Shown in pieces: positions 10,931 through 21,634 of a DNA stretch of 64,000 nt. How positions within the stretch are numbered: position 1 is the first letter of the stretch; each line of letters starts with the position of its first letter. Made by a program: the position numbers and the translations under genes. The DNA is from Leishmania martiniquensis (lineage: Eukaryota > Euglenozoa > Kinetoplastea > Trypanosomatida > Trypanosomatidae). The stretch covers positions 264,001 through 328,000 of the forward strand of contig NC_090141.1 in the NCBI RefSeq assembly GCF_017916325.1. Reading direction: 5' to 3'. The notes under the pieces were generated by a model. The model saw nothing but the letters and a program-made list of their open reading frames with translations. It did not search any database and had not been told where the DNA came from.

Positions 10931-10961
10931 CTCCCCTCCTCCTCTCCCCATTTCCTCTCAG
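10931..10961 (+). promoter_or_regulatory. Candidate spliced-leader acceptor for the 3478-residue gene
   Basis: An almost pure pyrimidine run of about 28 bases ends in CTCTCAG, with the AG at 10960-10961 and no AG inside the run. Splicing here would give a 5' UTR of 76 bases before the ATG at 11038. A second AG at 11032-11033 would leave only four bases. Confidence 0.5.
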
Positions 10962-11037
10962 TGCCCTCTCTCTGGCGCGCGGCTGGGTGCCGCATACTTT
11001 TTCTGCGCTCCCCTTTGGGCGCATTGCCTTCAGGAAG

Positions 11038-14000
11038 ATGTGGGGCCAACTCCGAGGCGCATCCAGCAGCACGAAGCGCTGTGACGGTGTGACTGCCGGT
11101 GCCTCTCTTGTCGACGCGCACAGCAACGACCTCGACAGCCGCAGCGGCTTCTCCAAGTCTACGACGGCTAGGACGAGTGCGGACGGCGGCAGCTGCGCCA
11201 TCAGCGGAATGGGCTGCTGCACCACCAGCGGCGGTGCCGCGAATACTGGAAGGGCGCTGGATGTGAAGCGGGACAGCGGCAGTGGCGCGCCGAATGTCGC
11301 TCTGTCGTCTGGCACCCCATCGGCGCAGACGGCACCAGACAAGAAGCTGCGAGGCTGTGTGAGCGGGTCAGTAGCAGGCAGCAGCTCGCTCGCCTGCGAA
11401 CCGTCGCTGGCCGTCGATATCACCCCATCGTACACCATAGGCGGCACTCGTTCCGTTACCCCGATGACGCTCCAAGACAACGGGGACGTAATCGACACGA
11501 AGCACTCCGGTGACTGGTCACCGAGCAGCCGCGCGGGGCGCACATCGCGCATGTATCGCGGCAGCATCGGCGCCGCAGTCGCGCTGCGTCGCCTTAGCGT
11601 GACAAGCTGCAGCGATAGTGGACAGTATCTCGGCAGCGGTAGCCACATCGACTGCTTCCCGGTGGCGACTGTGCTTTCACGCAATAGCACTCACCTCGTG
11701 GCTGCCGCGGATATTGATGCCGTAAAGGCGGATGGCGCTCAGAGACAGCTTGGTGGCACCGCGGACATCATGCCCATGTCGTGGCCCTCTTCAGTGCCTC
11801 GCAGAGGTAGCCCGGAGCCGCATAGCACGGATACCAAAGACGCTGCGGCGACTTGCCTTATCCCCACTGCACCTGTCGACGCCGGAGCTGGGGCGTCTTT
11901 GTTGCTGTCGCATGAGTTAGCTGACCGACCGCCCGCGGACAGTCACTCCCCGGCCTACCTTGGGAGCAACACCGCACAGCAGTCAAGCAACTTTGCAGAG
12001 GGGCAGCCGGCGCACCTGATAGCCAGCGGCATGAGCCACAAGGATGGCGGTGGTGGCCGGCTTGCACAGCCGTTATCCGTGAGCAGAGTGGGTCTCTCAC
12101 CCACCTCCTCCGCGCGCGGCACCAGCGTGGTGCTCGGCACGAATGCAGGCAGCCCGCCTGGGACAGCGAGGCGCTCCCTGATTGCAGGCCCCTTCGTCCT
12201 TATCCAGCTCACCGCTCGTTCGTCGTTGCCATCCTTCGCTGGTGTCGCCACCGTCGTCAACGTGACATCTTCCGCGGCCAGCTCAACCACAGAGTCAGCG
12301 CTGGTGGCTCACGCGTTCGCAACGGACATCGAACTTACCTCAGGGGAGGGCGCGGGTGCTGCAGCAGCGCCGCCGTTGGGCAGCACGCCCGTTGAGAGGT
12401 TACCGATGCTATCAGCCGTCGCAACCCCACACGCTACATTGCTGCAGCGCCTTGCCCCATTAGCCTCTCACCTTCCCGCCGCCGAGCGCTCGGTGGCGGC
12501 GGCGATCAGCGGCCGCACCGCGACGAACGCCTCCAAGGCGGCGCTCACTACTGGCCCCACCGTCACCGTAGCTTCTGCAGCGGAAAGGCGGCCCTCCACT
12601 TCGCTGTTCCCAATGCCCCCTGCGGCAGCTGCTCTCGGCGGCACCATCACCGCAGTCAACCGTCTAACTGGGGGCACGGTGTCGGACGGCACTCCTTCAG
12701 CTTCAGAGGCCTCCACCGTAGCGTCGGCGGTGACGGCCTGCGCCGCTGGTCGGCAAACGCCGCCCAGCACGCCCCACCCTTGCCGTGCCCGCCGCCAGCT
12801 CTGCCGTTGCCAGCGCGGCTCTGGAAAGGTCGATGATAGCATGACCAGTGCGCTGCCCGCCTCCACACTTTCCTCCAGACAGCTGCCGGTGGAGACTGTG
12901 AGCGGCGCGCCCCAAGGTGCGTATCAATCATCGCTGACACGCTCGCTGCAACACGGTCGACATGTCGATGAGGTGAGCAGGCAGACCGGCGACCTCGTGG
13001 TAATGCCGACGCTCACCGACCGCGCGGCGTCCACGCACTTGTCTGCGGCCCCGCTGCCCGCCTCGGCACCGTCGCCGCAGCGCGTGCCGCGCCATCAGCG
13101 GGACGTGGGCAGTGAGCGTCGCGAGGGTGCCGCCGCCCCGAGAGCCGTGGTGGCGGAGGAGCGCGCGAGTGGTATTGCACGCCCGCATCTGCAACGAGCT
13201 ACCAGCGCAGCCAGACCGAGTGCCAGTGACAGTGGAGGGGCTCAGTACCACGCGCCGGCGACGCTCAGGGCGTGTGATATTGGCGATGTTGATGAGGGCG
13301 ACGATGTCCTGAGCGGGGTGCGTGAGGGTGTCGCCTATGGTGCCGGCTCCACTCCACTTGGGCTACACCCAACGTCAACCCCTGACCCGAGCAGCGACAG
13401 CGGCACCAAGGACGATGCCGCAGCGTCGCTCCGTAGACATTCGTGCTCGCACCATCGAGTGCGGATTGACTGCGCCTCGTTTCCGCAGATAACTCCGCAG
13501 TGGCCTCGACTTGCCACACCGAGCGAGGTGAGTGCATCACCCGGCGGTGCAGCCCGACGGGGGCTGCTAACACTTCTTCCCGAGCTGTTATTCGTGCCGC
13601 CAGCCGACCCCAGCGGCGGCAGTGAGGGGCAGGTCACGGCAGCTGCACGCGCTGGTCGGCGGCCAAGTGAGAACACTGGAACAGGGGTCGTATCGTCCAC
13701 GTGGACCACTTCCCTTGATGAGTTCAGTGGCGCCGGGGGCCCAAAGCGTTTAAGTGATCGCCTCAGCGCCCGCTTTCCTGGGGAGTTGAATGCATCGCTA
13801 CCGAGTCCGCACTTTCGGGAGGCGAAGCGGGCGCAGCTGCTGCACAACGGCACGGCGGCTCTCTCAAGGCTCTACCCAAGCTCAGCTGACGCATCCGCGA
13901 CGCCGGTTCGCGCCTCGTCGCCTGTCGATGCCGGCGCGATGTGCTGGGCTATGGGCGCCGCAGCTGCCACGCTGACACCATCTGGCGGTAGCTCTGCGTG

Positions 14001-17000
14001 GTCGCCTGCCGCGTCCAGGCTGCCGACAGCGCCCCACACCGACGCGGGACGGCCTCGGATGGGATCTTGGGACAGTGCCATCGGCTCACGCTCCCCTGCG
14101 CCTTCTTGCGGCCCACTCTTCCCTAAAGAGGGGGCAGAGGAGCTTCTCTGTTCCCCGTCGCGGTCGCTGGCTCCGGTCTCAAGCGGTCGTGCCCTGGCCC
14201 CGTTGCTGACGCTGGCTGATACCACTGTACCTTCGCCACCGCCTCCTGCGTCGCTCGGGGACGACGCGACGGCCACACCGGCTTCTGCGCGGCGCCGACT
14301 GACGCTGGATGCATCGGCGCCTCTTTTGAGGTCTCCATCGCCGTCGAGTACCACGCCGGGCGGCTGGCAGTCACTTTTGAGGACCGGCACGTCACACCGC
14401 CGGGCCAGCGGCGCTGCGCTGCGCAATGTGCCCTCGCTCTCTCCTCCCACACGCGCAGAGTCACCGGTCGTCGGCGCCAAGGCCTCGCCAACCCTGCTAT
14501 CAAGCGCGTTCACAATCGCTTCCGTCCCTGGGCCCAAGACGTTCCAAGGAAGAGTTCCACTTCCGTCGGCGCCACCACCGTCGCCCTTGAAGCACGCAGC
14601 GCTGCCGTCCTTGGGAAGCGCCGGTGCCCTCAGTGGCGTCGCGCCTCACGGCGCAGCTCTTACGGTGGCGGGCCCGCCCTCGCTTCACAGCGTTGCCGAC
14701 GGGCCTTTGGGTGACGACGGCACCTCCATGCTCGCTTGCTGCTGCGCGTCCAGCTCGCGGCACACCTGCGACGCTGCCACTGCCCCGAAGCCGCTCCATC
14801 ACGCTTCAACGAGCACAGCCGCGGCAACCGAACTGCCCGCAGAAACCAACGCCAAGTCTGATGATGTGTCGCCTGGCGCCGCCGCGAAGACGGTGGAGGC
14901 GCACAACCAAATCACACTCGCGGGGAAGGTGGCAGTGGATGAGAATGCGGCTCAGCCTTCCGCCCGCTCCGGCAGGGGGGCGCGTTCATCATCAAGCGGG
15001 CGAGGCAGCAGCGCCAGCGGCGGTAGCGACACTGGGAATCGGATGCCCAGCACGGCCCGATCGTCTTCCGGCCCAGCGACACCGGCATACGTTGCCGCGA
15101 CGGGCAGCACGACTTACCTCAGCGTGGTGAGCGTGACGGAGTTCCCTGCGTACCGGCCTGCCGAGCAATTCTTTGCCGGGGAAAGCGGGGCGCCGCACTG
15201 TTACCCGCAAAAGCACTCGAGTCAGCCACAGCTTGTCGATCGGAGGACGTCGCCACATACGGCACAGAGCGATTCCGGCGACGACACGGGACGACTGCAA
15301 CTCACCTGTCTCGCCGCCACGGCCGCCTCTGCGAACAGCGACGCACCCCACCTCTCGGCTGCTGCGTGTTCGTCTACGAGCAGCGCCCTGGCAACAGCAT
15401 CGCAGCGGAGTGTCATTGGCGGCGGCGCTGCCGCTTCCCAGGGTTCCCGCATGTCGAAGGTGTCCGCGCTATCGGCCGTGGCGCGGCTTGTGGCGCGGCT
15501 GCGGCGCCTCACCAGCGGCGGAAAGCCGTCGGTGATCGCGTCATCGGCAGGGGCGTCTCTCGGCACCAATGATAGCGACACCAATGGACCGGAGACAGAT
15601 GCAGAGCTGCAAAGGCGCGGCACCGCACAGGAAGCCCCCTTGGCGGCAAGCAGCCCGGCTGGCGCCACGTTTTGCAGTGACGCGTCCAAGGCGGTGCCAT
15701 CTGCTGCCCATTCGATCTCCGCTGACTCTCCGTTGCCGGCGCGGTGCGGGACGCGGGTGAGGTTATCTACGCGATCTTCTTTGGCGAGTCGGCACTGCTT
15801 CAGCGGCCCGCGCGCAGAGCCTTCCATGGCTACCCCTGCGCCCAACGTGGCTACCGTTGCAAGGCCGGCGGCCTCCCCATTGCGACCCTCGTTCCCATCG
15901 TCGACCCCGCTTTCGCCACCCTCCACTGTGCTGCTGCAGATGCCCGTTTCAGCGGGTGACGAGCACGCAATCTGCGGTGGCGGTGGCACCGGCGTGAAGG
16001 CGGATCTGCTCGGTACGGCGCTGGACGGCCCGCTGACCGCAAGGGACACGGCGCGTCCACTTGCAGGGCCCTCGCTTCCCGTGGGTTGGCAGCTGCAGGA
16101 GCAGCGCACAGCGTGCACATTCGGCAGCAGCGGGCCTCGCTCAGAGATCGTAGTGTGGCCCAAGGTGGATAGCGCCGCCACTGCCGAGAAGAAGGCACTG
16201 ACAGCGGACCGCAACTCCACGAGCGTCGAGAACGCGCGCGCAGTCATCGAGACCTTGACCACCACCGCCGAGGCCGCACCACCGCTATCGGGTGCGCCAA
16301 AGGGCCGCCAAGCCCGATCGCCGTCGCGGCTGTCCATCACTTCATCGCCCTCTAGCGACGCCGAGGTCGGTGAGCAGGCGCTGCGCAGCACCTGCAAGGG
16401 CGTTTTGGTGCCCAGCGTGGTTCCTCTTAGCACCAGCAGCAGCGTCACCGAGGCGCATCCCCGTACTAGCAGCTGCGGTAGTCAGCGTCGCCCGTGTGGC
16501 TACGCGGTGCTAATCGCCGCCTTCGTTGCCGCCGCGCGGCGCCCGTTGAGGTGCCCGAGGCAGCTGGAGGGCAGTGACACTTCTCTTCAGGCTGGCAGAC
16601 CTAGTCGAACGCCGCCTGCCAACAGCACCGACGGCATGCCCCACGCCACTGGCGTTTCCATGCGCCATGATTCCTTGTGGACGCTGCCGCCTGCGTCGTA
16701 CACCGCCACGGCAGGAGCAGGAGCAGCAGGGCGCTGCTGCTCTGCGGCGCCCGCACCGGTGCCGAAAAACGTGCGCAGCGCTGATGACAACGATGCCGGC
16801 GCCACCCATGGAAGCTCATCAGGCCCCCACCCGTTGAGGTCAGCGAAGGCCAGCATAATCTCCAGCAGTGCCGCCGCCGCCTCCAGCACGCAGTCGCAGC
16901 CGCATGCGCGTTCGAACCGCGGCGCACCAGCCTCGCGGACTACCTGGAGAGGCATAGGTGATGAGATGGGACGCCAGTTGTCTGCTGTGCTGCCCCAACG

Positions 17001-20000
17001 CCGCAAGCCATGCAACAGCGGCGTGGCCATCAGCTCAGAGGAAGACCGCACGAACGCTGAGGTGTCGACGGAGTCGCAGACGCTGGCGCGCAACGCGAAA
17101 ACAGGCGGAGACGCGCTCTGCACGCCCAACACGTGTGAAGCGACGAAGGCGAGGGCAGCGGAGCCGCTCTACGCTGGGCAAGGCAGGCAGGCGCACCGCA
17201 TCGCCCAAAGCGGCGCCGGCGTCGTCGTGGAGCGCGATGCAGCGTCCTCAGCGCTGCTGCCGGGGATCGCCGGCGACGAAGGTCCGTCGAGCGGCTCGGG
17301 GGCGCCGCGTGGCTCTGCTATGCGGACAGCCTTAATGCCGCCGCTCTTTCACCTTGTGCTCAACGGCGACGCCGACGACAATGACGACGACGGTGGTGGT
17401 GGGCCATACGCATCTCAGGTGACCGCCAGCCCGCTCAAGACTCCCGCGAGGACAGGTCGGCACCTTTGCAGCAGCGCGGGCGCCGCCAGCAATGACACGG
17501 GCTCCCTTCGGTATGACCGGCCCTCGCGCTCCACCTCCGCCGCTGGCTCGTCGGCGTCACCGCCGTACCGGCAACTTTGTAGCCGCTCTCACACCACTGG
17601 GCCCTTGCTCTCTCTCCCGTCGGCGGCGCAGATGATATCCACTTGCTCCACGCTGCCGCCAGCGTTGTCCTCCGCCACCTCGGCGATGTCGGCCTCCGGC
17701 TGCGGCTCCCCTGCGACGGGATCGGCGCCGCATTCGACGTCGCCACGAATGGTGCATGCTTCACCATGCTTCGGCAGCTCCGCTGCAGTACTGCAGCGGG
17801 CGCCGAGCTCTGTCACCACACAGGACACCGTGAGGCAACAGGGCCTCTTCCAGGTAGCACCGCTGAGTAGGCGCACCTTCGTGAGCGCCCTCGATGACAC
17901 CACTGCACGACCGTTCGCCGCTGCAGGCGACAAGGAGACGATATCGTTCGCCCCGCCTACTCTTGGCGCCCCCAGTCGCTCCACTTGGACAAGAACAGCT
18001 TTGATGCACCGGCCACGTAGCGGGCCGCCCCGTCAGTGGACCTCCACGTTGCGCCCCATGGACTCGGCTGCCACCTCCATCTCGACAACGACGACAACGT
18101 CGTCGTTGTTGTCGCTGTGCCCGCCCCGCCGCCCCCGCAGTTCCACAGCCGCTGCTCCCACGGCCTTTTCCTCGATCTCCCAAACGCCCGAATGCCCATC
18201 TACGCTAGCCAACGCAGCGCGCAGTGCGCCATGGCCTGTGCCGTCGCAGAAGAGGCTAGAAATAGGGGGTACACGCTGCACGCCCAGAGGTTACCGCGGC
18301 GATTCCTTGTGCGGTGACGCCGAGCATCAGCGGCTCGATACCGGCAACCGCGACAGACAGCCGCGCGACTCCCACCACACTGCTGCCGCTACCCTATTGC
18401 TGGGCTCTGCTGCGGCGCGGCGACGGCTGAGCGACCAGTACGGCAGCAGTGCAACAGCCGCCGCAGCGATGGGTACAACCGTCGGCACCGCCGTCATGCC
18501 AGAGAGCCGTAGTGGCAGCAGCACGGTCTTGGTCTCCGATGCGGCCCACGCGAGCGCAGAACGCGTGCCGCTCGAGCTGTGTACGCTGCGCTTCACACCT
18601 GCTGTGCCGACAATCACTGCTAAGGCGTTGCACATGGGCGGTGGTGGCCGGCGCCGCTTCAGCAGCGGCCGCTCTCCGCCGCACCCTCTCGCGGCGGGTA
18701 GGCGGTCACCTGCGCCAGCCACGGAGTGCGAGTTGGCAGTGGCGGCACACGACAAATTGCTGGTGCTGGAAGTTTGCGACACCGCTACGACGCCAACACC
18801 GCCGTTTGTGTCTGTGCCGTCGACCAGGAGCACCATCGGCGCCCCCACGCCGTGCTCGGGAAGGCTGACGGAGTTGAGGGGCGGCGGCGACTTCGGGCGC
18901 GGTGCCACTGGTGACCCTACCACAGTAGACGACAGTCAGGTCGCATGTGGCGCCTTGCGGGAAGGCTCCGCCGCGCTGTTCAGCGTGCCGTGCTCCCGAG
19001 CGGACAAGAGCGTGAGCCGTAGTCTCGGATGGGATCATGGACCTCCTCACGGCAGTGGCAGCTTCGGCGTGGCGAAGTCCGGCGTCCCCGTCGTGATAAC
19101 ACCGCGTGTGGTTCAGCTTACCGTTTCAGCGGCGCCTGCTTCGATGCATTCGACTACGCTGGAGCACCGAAATAGCGGCAGCAGCGGCTGTATCGTGGAC
19201 GACGCTGAGGGCGCCGCACGGCAGGCATCCGTGACGACGGCGACGGGCTCATCGAGTGGTGCTGCCGATAGTGGTGGTGGTGAGGAGGAGGATGCTGCGA
19301 CGAACAGGAACTCTTCTACGCCGTTGCCGACGACTATGGCAACATGTGGTGCGAACCACTCGCCACCGCTGCTCTCGTGCGATGCCGCACCCGCGCTGTT
19401 TCAGCTGTGTAGCCCGCTTCTCTTTCACCACCAGCGCACTGAGAGCTTTCCCAGCGGCGGCGTCCCAGAGCTCATGCTCGACAAGCGCGAGCCCAACTCT
19501 CCATTGAAGCCAACACCACAACCGCAGAGCGAGACGGGGGTGCAGTGGCCTGCTGGCCTGTGCGGCGCAGCTGCACGCGACAGTCCGCCGCAACAGCACC
19601 AACAGCAGCAGCAGGAGAGTGGCATGTCGGTGTCAGTAGCACCCGAGGCACCAGCGCGGCTGTCAGGGTCCCCTTCGCGTGCCAGCGCGACTTCAGTCAT
19701 TCCTTCCCCCCCTGCCGCTACAGCACCCCGCTACAGCGCGCAAGCAGCCCCTCCTACGGCCGCGCCAAGTGGAGCCTTTACGGTGCTGCGGGGCAGTAGC
19801 GGAGGTGCCGCTGTCGCTGCCGTAGGTAGCTCTAACATGACAAATTATAACGGCCCAGACGCTCCCTCGTCTGCCAGTTCGGCTGGCGTGCCCCTGGCCG
19901 GGGCAGGACGGCCACCAGCGATCGTGCCGCTGTCTTGCTGCTCGCTCTCTTGTAGTACTCGTCCATCTCATTCATTGCTGTTTAGCGGCGCCGAGTACGA

Positions 20001-21474
20001 CCTCCCGGCACCTCTGTCGCCATGCGACGCCTCTGGCAGTGGCGCTGGCGGCAGTGCTAAGGGCGGGCACAGCGTGCGTACGTCATCTGAGCTCCCCAGC
20101 GGCACCCTCGCGTCTCTTCTCTACTTTCCCCCAGAGCTGCGCCGCGGGCCGCAATGGCGCCACCTCCAACAGCACTTGAGGTGCCCCCGCAACACTGCCT
20201 CGCCACCTCCACCGGCGATCACGCCCCAGCACAGTGGCCGCGTCGGCACTCCTTGCTGCAGCACGCAGCATCCTCAGATGATACCCACATCGTCGTCATC
20301 GTCGGCGGTGCTCGCCATCGCATCAGGGGTAGGCGCAGGCACCACAAGTCCGACACGACCATCCTCACCGCGGCTGTCGGGCGAGCGCCGCATCTCACCA
20401 ACGGCGGCAGCAGGGCGGCGGGGCACCCATGACGGTGCGGTGACCGACTCGGCGGAGGAGCGGCGCTTCTCGCACTCGCTTCAGGGCAGTCGCAGATACA
20501 AGGCGCTCTCTTGCCAGATGATGGGCATGCGGCCCTTCAGCGACGATGCGGGTGAGCTTTCTCTTGTTTCCGCCGTAAACAACGCGACCCTCGCCACTTT
20601 CATGTCGGAGTGGCCAAGTGGAAATAACGCCAGCATCTCTGCCGTGACGCGATGGAGCTCGAGCACGCATGCGAGCGACGAAGCGCCAGCCGCTGCCGCT
20701 GAGATGGCTGCTGGCGTGCCACCGAGAGCTGACAGCAACACGGGGTCGCGCCTCCGAAAGCAGGCGGAATCGCCTCATTGTAGGGATAACGGAAATGGCG
20801 CGCACAGTGGGCCACCTAGCAGCAACGGAGCAGGGGCTGCGGTGGACAGTCTCTCGTACAGCGGGCGCTGGCCTGACACGGAGCACGGCAGCGGGGGGGA
20901 TCAGACGAACAGGGATGCCGCCACCGCGACGACTTGTGCACGTGGCAGCGCGTCCCCGCTGACGTGTTGGCGTCGCCCATACGACCGACGCTCAGCAGAG
21001 CTGAGCGATCAGGCAGGCAACGGCTCTCGTGTCAGGCCAGCTCCCGCTCTCGTTGTACCAAGTAGCACGAGCACCTATGAAGGCGTCCACGACGCTGGCA
21101 GCAGCCAAAGAGACGACAGTGATGCCAACAAAGGCTCCGGGTGTGGCGCGGCCACGCATCCAGCGTCGTACGGGACGCTTTCACCGTTGCTGTTGTCTAC
21201 CGAGCTGGCAGCCCCTACGCCAAGGAAGGCGCGGAGGCGCTTCTTGCCCGTGATCGCCTTCCACTCCGGCTCCACCGAAGGCCCTGAGTGGTCGCAGGAG
21301 GCCACCTCTTGGGAAGTCGACCGGTGCGGCCGGCGCGACAACGCTTCAGTGAGTGCTCGACGGTCGCTCGCGAACGGCGCTGCCATACGCCCCGGAGATC
21401 AGGTTGGCGGTGGGGACAACCCATCTCCAGCGCCGCCGCTCATGGACCCAGAGCTCGGCAGGCCCGTGAGGTGA
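11038..21474 (+). CDS. Very large disordered protein of unknown function (3478 aa)
   Basis: I do not recognise a family. The chain is dominated by Ser, Ala, Gly, Thr and Pro, is predicted by eye to be mostly disordered, and has scattered basic patches. The clearest short hydrophobic stretch is near residues 1820-1834 (PCGYAVLIAAFVAAA), flanked by Arg-rich sequence; it is too short and isolated to call a membrane segment. Gln runs occur near residue 2855. The frame is open further upstream, but the first ATG is at 11038, just after a strong pyrimidine-AG site, so I start there. The last residues read PPLMDPELGRPVR before TGA at 21472. Sequence after this stop still looks coding in other frames, so the C terminus may be a truncation relative to relatives. 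The gene is certain as an open frame; its role is unknown. Confidence 0.85.
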   Translation: MWGQLRGASSSTKRCDGVTAGASLVDAHSNDLDSRSGFSKSTTARTSADGGSCAISGMGCCTTSGGAANTGRALDVKRDSGSGAPNVALSSGTPSAQTAPDKKLRGCVSGSVAGSSSLACEPSLAVDITPSYTIGGTRSVTPMTLQDNGDVIDTKHSGDWSPSSRAGRTSRMYRGSIGAAVALRRLSVTSCSDSGQYLGSGSHIDCFPVATVLSRNSTHLVAAADIDAVKADGAQRQLGGTADIMPMSWPSSVPRRGSPEPHSTDTKDAAATCLIPTAPVDAGAGASLLLSHELADRPPADSHSPAYLGSNTAQQSSNFAEGQPAHLIASGMSHKDGGGGRLAQPLSVSRVGLSPTSSARGTSVVLGTNAGSPPGTARRSLIAGPFVLIQLTARSSLPSFAGVATVVNVTSSAASSTTESALVAHAFATDIELTSGEGAGAAAAPPLGSTPVERLPMLSAVATPHATLLQRLAPLASHLPAAERSVAAAISGRTATNASKAALTTGPTVTVASAAERRPSTSLFPMPPAAAALGGTITAVNRLTGGTVSDGTPSASEASTVASAVTACAAGRQTPPSTPHPCRARRQLCRCQRGSGKVDDSMTSALPASTLSSRQLPVETVSGAPQGAYQSSLTRSLQHGRHVDEVSRQTGDLVVMPTLTDRAASTHLSAAPLPASAPSPQRVPRHQRDVGSERREGAAAPRAVVAEERASGIARPHLQRATSAARPSASDSGGAQYHAPATLRACDIGDVDEGDDVLSGVREGVAYGAGSTPLGLHPTSTPDPSSDSGTKDDAAASLRRHSCSHHRVRIDCASFPQITPQWPRLATPSEVSASPGGAARRGLLTLLPELLFVPPADPSGGSEGQVTAAARAGRRPSENTGTGVVSSTWTTSLDEFSGAGGPKRLSDRLSARFPGELNASLPSPHFREAKRAQLLHNGTAALSRLYPSSADASATPVRASSPVDAGAMCWAMGAAAATLTPSGGSSAWSPAASRLPTAPHTDAGRPRMGSWDSAIGSRSPAPSCGPLFPKEGAEELLCSPSRSLAPVSSGRALAPLLTLADTTVPSPPPPASLGDDATATPASARRRLTLDASAPLLRSPSPSSTTPGGWQSLLRTGTSHRRASGAALRNVPSLSPPTRAESPVVGAKASPTLLSSAFTIASVPGPKTFQGRVPLPSAPPPSPLKHAALPSLGSAGALSGVAPHGAALTVAGPPSLHSVADGPLGDDGTSMLACCCASSSRHTCDAATAPKPLHHASTSTAAATELPAETNAKSDDVSPGAAAKTVEAHNQITLAGKVAVDENAAQPSARSGRGARSSSSGRGSSASGGSDTGNRMPSTARSSSGPATPAYVAATGSTTYLSVVSVTEFPAYRPAEQFFAGESGAPHCYPQKHSSQPQLVDRRTSPHTAQSDSGDDTGRLQLTCLAATAASANSDAPHLSAAACSSTSSALATASQRSVIGGGAAASQGSRMSKVSALSAVARLVARLRRLTSGGKPSVIASSAGASLGTNDSDTNGPETDAELQRRGTAQEAPLAASSPAGATFCSDASKAVPSAAHSISADSPLPARCGTRVRLSTRSSLASRHCFSGPRAEPSMATPAPNVATVARPAASPLRPSFPSSTPLSPPSTVLLQMPVSAGDEHAICGGGGTGVKADLLGTALDGPLTARDTARPLAGPSLPVGWQLQEQRTACTFGSSGPRSEIVVWPKVDSAATAEKKALTADRNSTSVENARAVIETLTTTAEAAPPLSGAPKGRQARSPSRLSITSSPSSDAEVGEQALRSTCKGVLVPSVVPLSTSSSVTEAHPRTSSCGSQRRPCGYAVLIAAFVAAARRPLRCPRQLEGSDTSLQAGRPSRTPPANSTDGMPHATGVSMRHDSLWTLPPASYTATAGAGAAGRCCSAAPAPVPKNVRSADDNDAGATHGSSSGPHPLRSAKASIISSSAAAASSTQSQPHARSNRGAPASRTTWRGIGDEMGRQLSAVLPQRRKPCNSGVAISSEEDRTNAEVSTESQTLARNAKTGGDALCTPNTCEATKARAAEPLYAGQGRQAHRIAQSGAGVVVERDAASSALLPGIAGDEGPSSGSGAPRGSAMRTALMPPLFHLVLNGDADDNDDDGGGGPYASQVTASPLKTPARTGRHLCSSAGAASNDTGSLRYDRPSRSTSAAGSSASPPYRQLCSRSHTTGPLLSLPSAAQMISTCSTLPPALSSATSAMSASGCGSPATGSAPHSTSPRMVHASPCFGSSAAVLQRAPSSVTTQDTVRQQGLFQVAPLSRRTFVSALDDTTARPFAAAGDKETISFAPPTLGAPSRSTWTRTALMHRPRSGPPRQWTSTLRPMDSAATSISTTTTTSSLLSLCPPRRPRSSTAAAPTAFSSISQTPECPSTLANAARSAPWPVPSQKRLEIGGTRCTPRGYRGDSLCGDAEHQRLDTGNRDRQPRDSHHTAAATLLLGSAAARRRLSDQYGSSATAAAAMGTTVGTAVMPESRSGSSTVLVSDAAHASAERVPLELCTLRFTPAVPTITAKALHMGGGGRRRFSSGRSPPHPLAAGRRSPAPATECELAVAAHDKLLVLEVCDTATTPTPPFVSVPSTRSTIGAPTPCSGRLTELRGGGDFGRGATGDPTTVDDSQVACGALREGSAALFSVPCSRADKSVSRSLGWDHGPPHGSGSFGVAKSGVPVVITPRVVQLTVSAAPASMHSTTLEHRNSGSSGCIVDDAEGAARQASVTTATGSSSGAADSGGGEEEDAATNRNSSTPLPTTMATCGANHSPPLLSCDAAPALFQLCSPLLFHHQRTESFPSGGVPELMLDKREPNSPLKPTPQPQSETGVQWPAGLCGAAARDSPPQQHQQQQQESGMSVSVAPEAPARLSGSPSRASATSVIPSPPAATAPRYSAQAAPPTAAPSGAFTVLRGSSGGAAVAAVGSSNMTNYNGPDAPSSASSAGVPLAGAGRPPAIVPLSCCSLSCSTRPSHSLLFSGAEYDLPAPLSPCDASGSGAGGSAKGGHSVRTSSELPSGTLASLLYFPPELRRGPQWRHLQQHLRCPRNTASPPPPAITPQHSGRVGTPCCSTQHPQMIPTSSSSSAVLAIASGVGAGTTSPTRPSSPRLSGERRISPTAAAGRRGTHDGAVTDSAEERRFSHSLQGSRRYKALSCQMMGMRPFSDDAGELSLVSAVNNATLATFMSEWPSGNNASISAVTRWSSSTHASDEAPAAAAEMAAGVPPRADSNTGSRLRKQAESPHCRDNGNGAHSGPPSSNGAGAAVDSLSYSGRWPDTEHGSGGDQTNRDAATATTCARGSASPLTCWRRPYDRRSAELSDQAGNGSRVRPAPALVVPSSTSTYEGVHDAGSSQRDDSDANKGSGCGAATHPASYGTLSPLLLSTELAAPTPRKARRRFLPVIAFHSGSTEGPEWSQEATSWEVDRCGRRDNASVSARRSLANGAAIRPGDQVGGGDNPSPAPPLMDPELGRPVR

Positions 21475-21634
21475 AGCGGCGAAAACGTCAGCACAGCGGC
21501 GTCGCGTCCGTTCAGCGCAGCTGAGCCCCCCCTTGCGAGACCTCTTACTGAAGGACGACTGGGACCGGCAACTCCATGACCGGTATGGGCGGGCGGATAA
21601 GCGTTGGCCACCGTCCCCCAAGACCTTCGATTCG
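21470..21634 (+). pseudogene. Possible frameshifted C-terminal continuation, segment 1
   Basis: One base further along than the frame of the preceding gene, 55 codons are open up to TAG at 21635. They read as ordinary protein, with RDLLLKDDWDRQLHDRYG and ADKRWPPSPKTFD: charged, aromatic and not low in complexity. By hand count about 29 of the last 38 codons end in G or C, as in the neighbouring genes. The simplest reading is that one base was gained, or two lost, near 21466-21475 and that the ancestral C terminus continued here. A sequencing error, or chance, would also explain it. Confidence 0.35.

Larger units (their letters stand above)
7076..11037 (+). other. Long (4 kb) spacer between the RRM gene and the next
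   Basis: I see no credible gene here. The DNA alternates C/T-rich tracts with G-rich patches and an AC microsatellite, and presumably holds a long 3' UTR for the RRM gene plus the 5' UTR of the next. Open frames on both strands (the longest on the minus strand at 8522-9538) translate into low-complexity Arg/Pro/Ser/Gly-rich sequence with no motif. Two perfect hairpins (8168-8192, 8653-8679) and a G-rich tract (8572-8598) stand out. I could not recognise a SIDER retroposon, but a database comparison would be needed to exclude one. Confidence 0.6.

Noticed and set aside
10900..11037. Extension of the 3478-residue gene upstream of its first ATG
   Set aside because: The frame is open but has no ATG and includes the pyrimidine tract and AG that look like the splice acceptor.
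7076..11037. SIDER-type retroposon in the long spacer
   Set aside because: Plausible in Leishmania 3' UTRs, but I could not recognise the conserved signature by eye; only a database comparison could decide.
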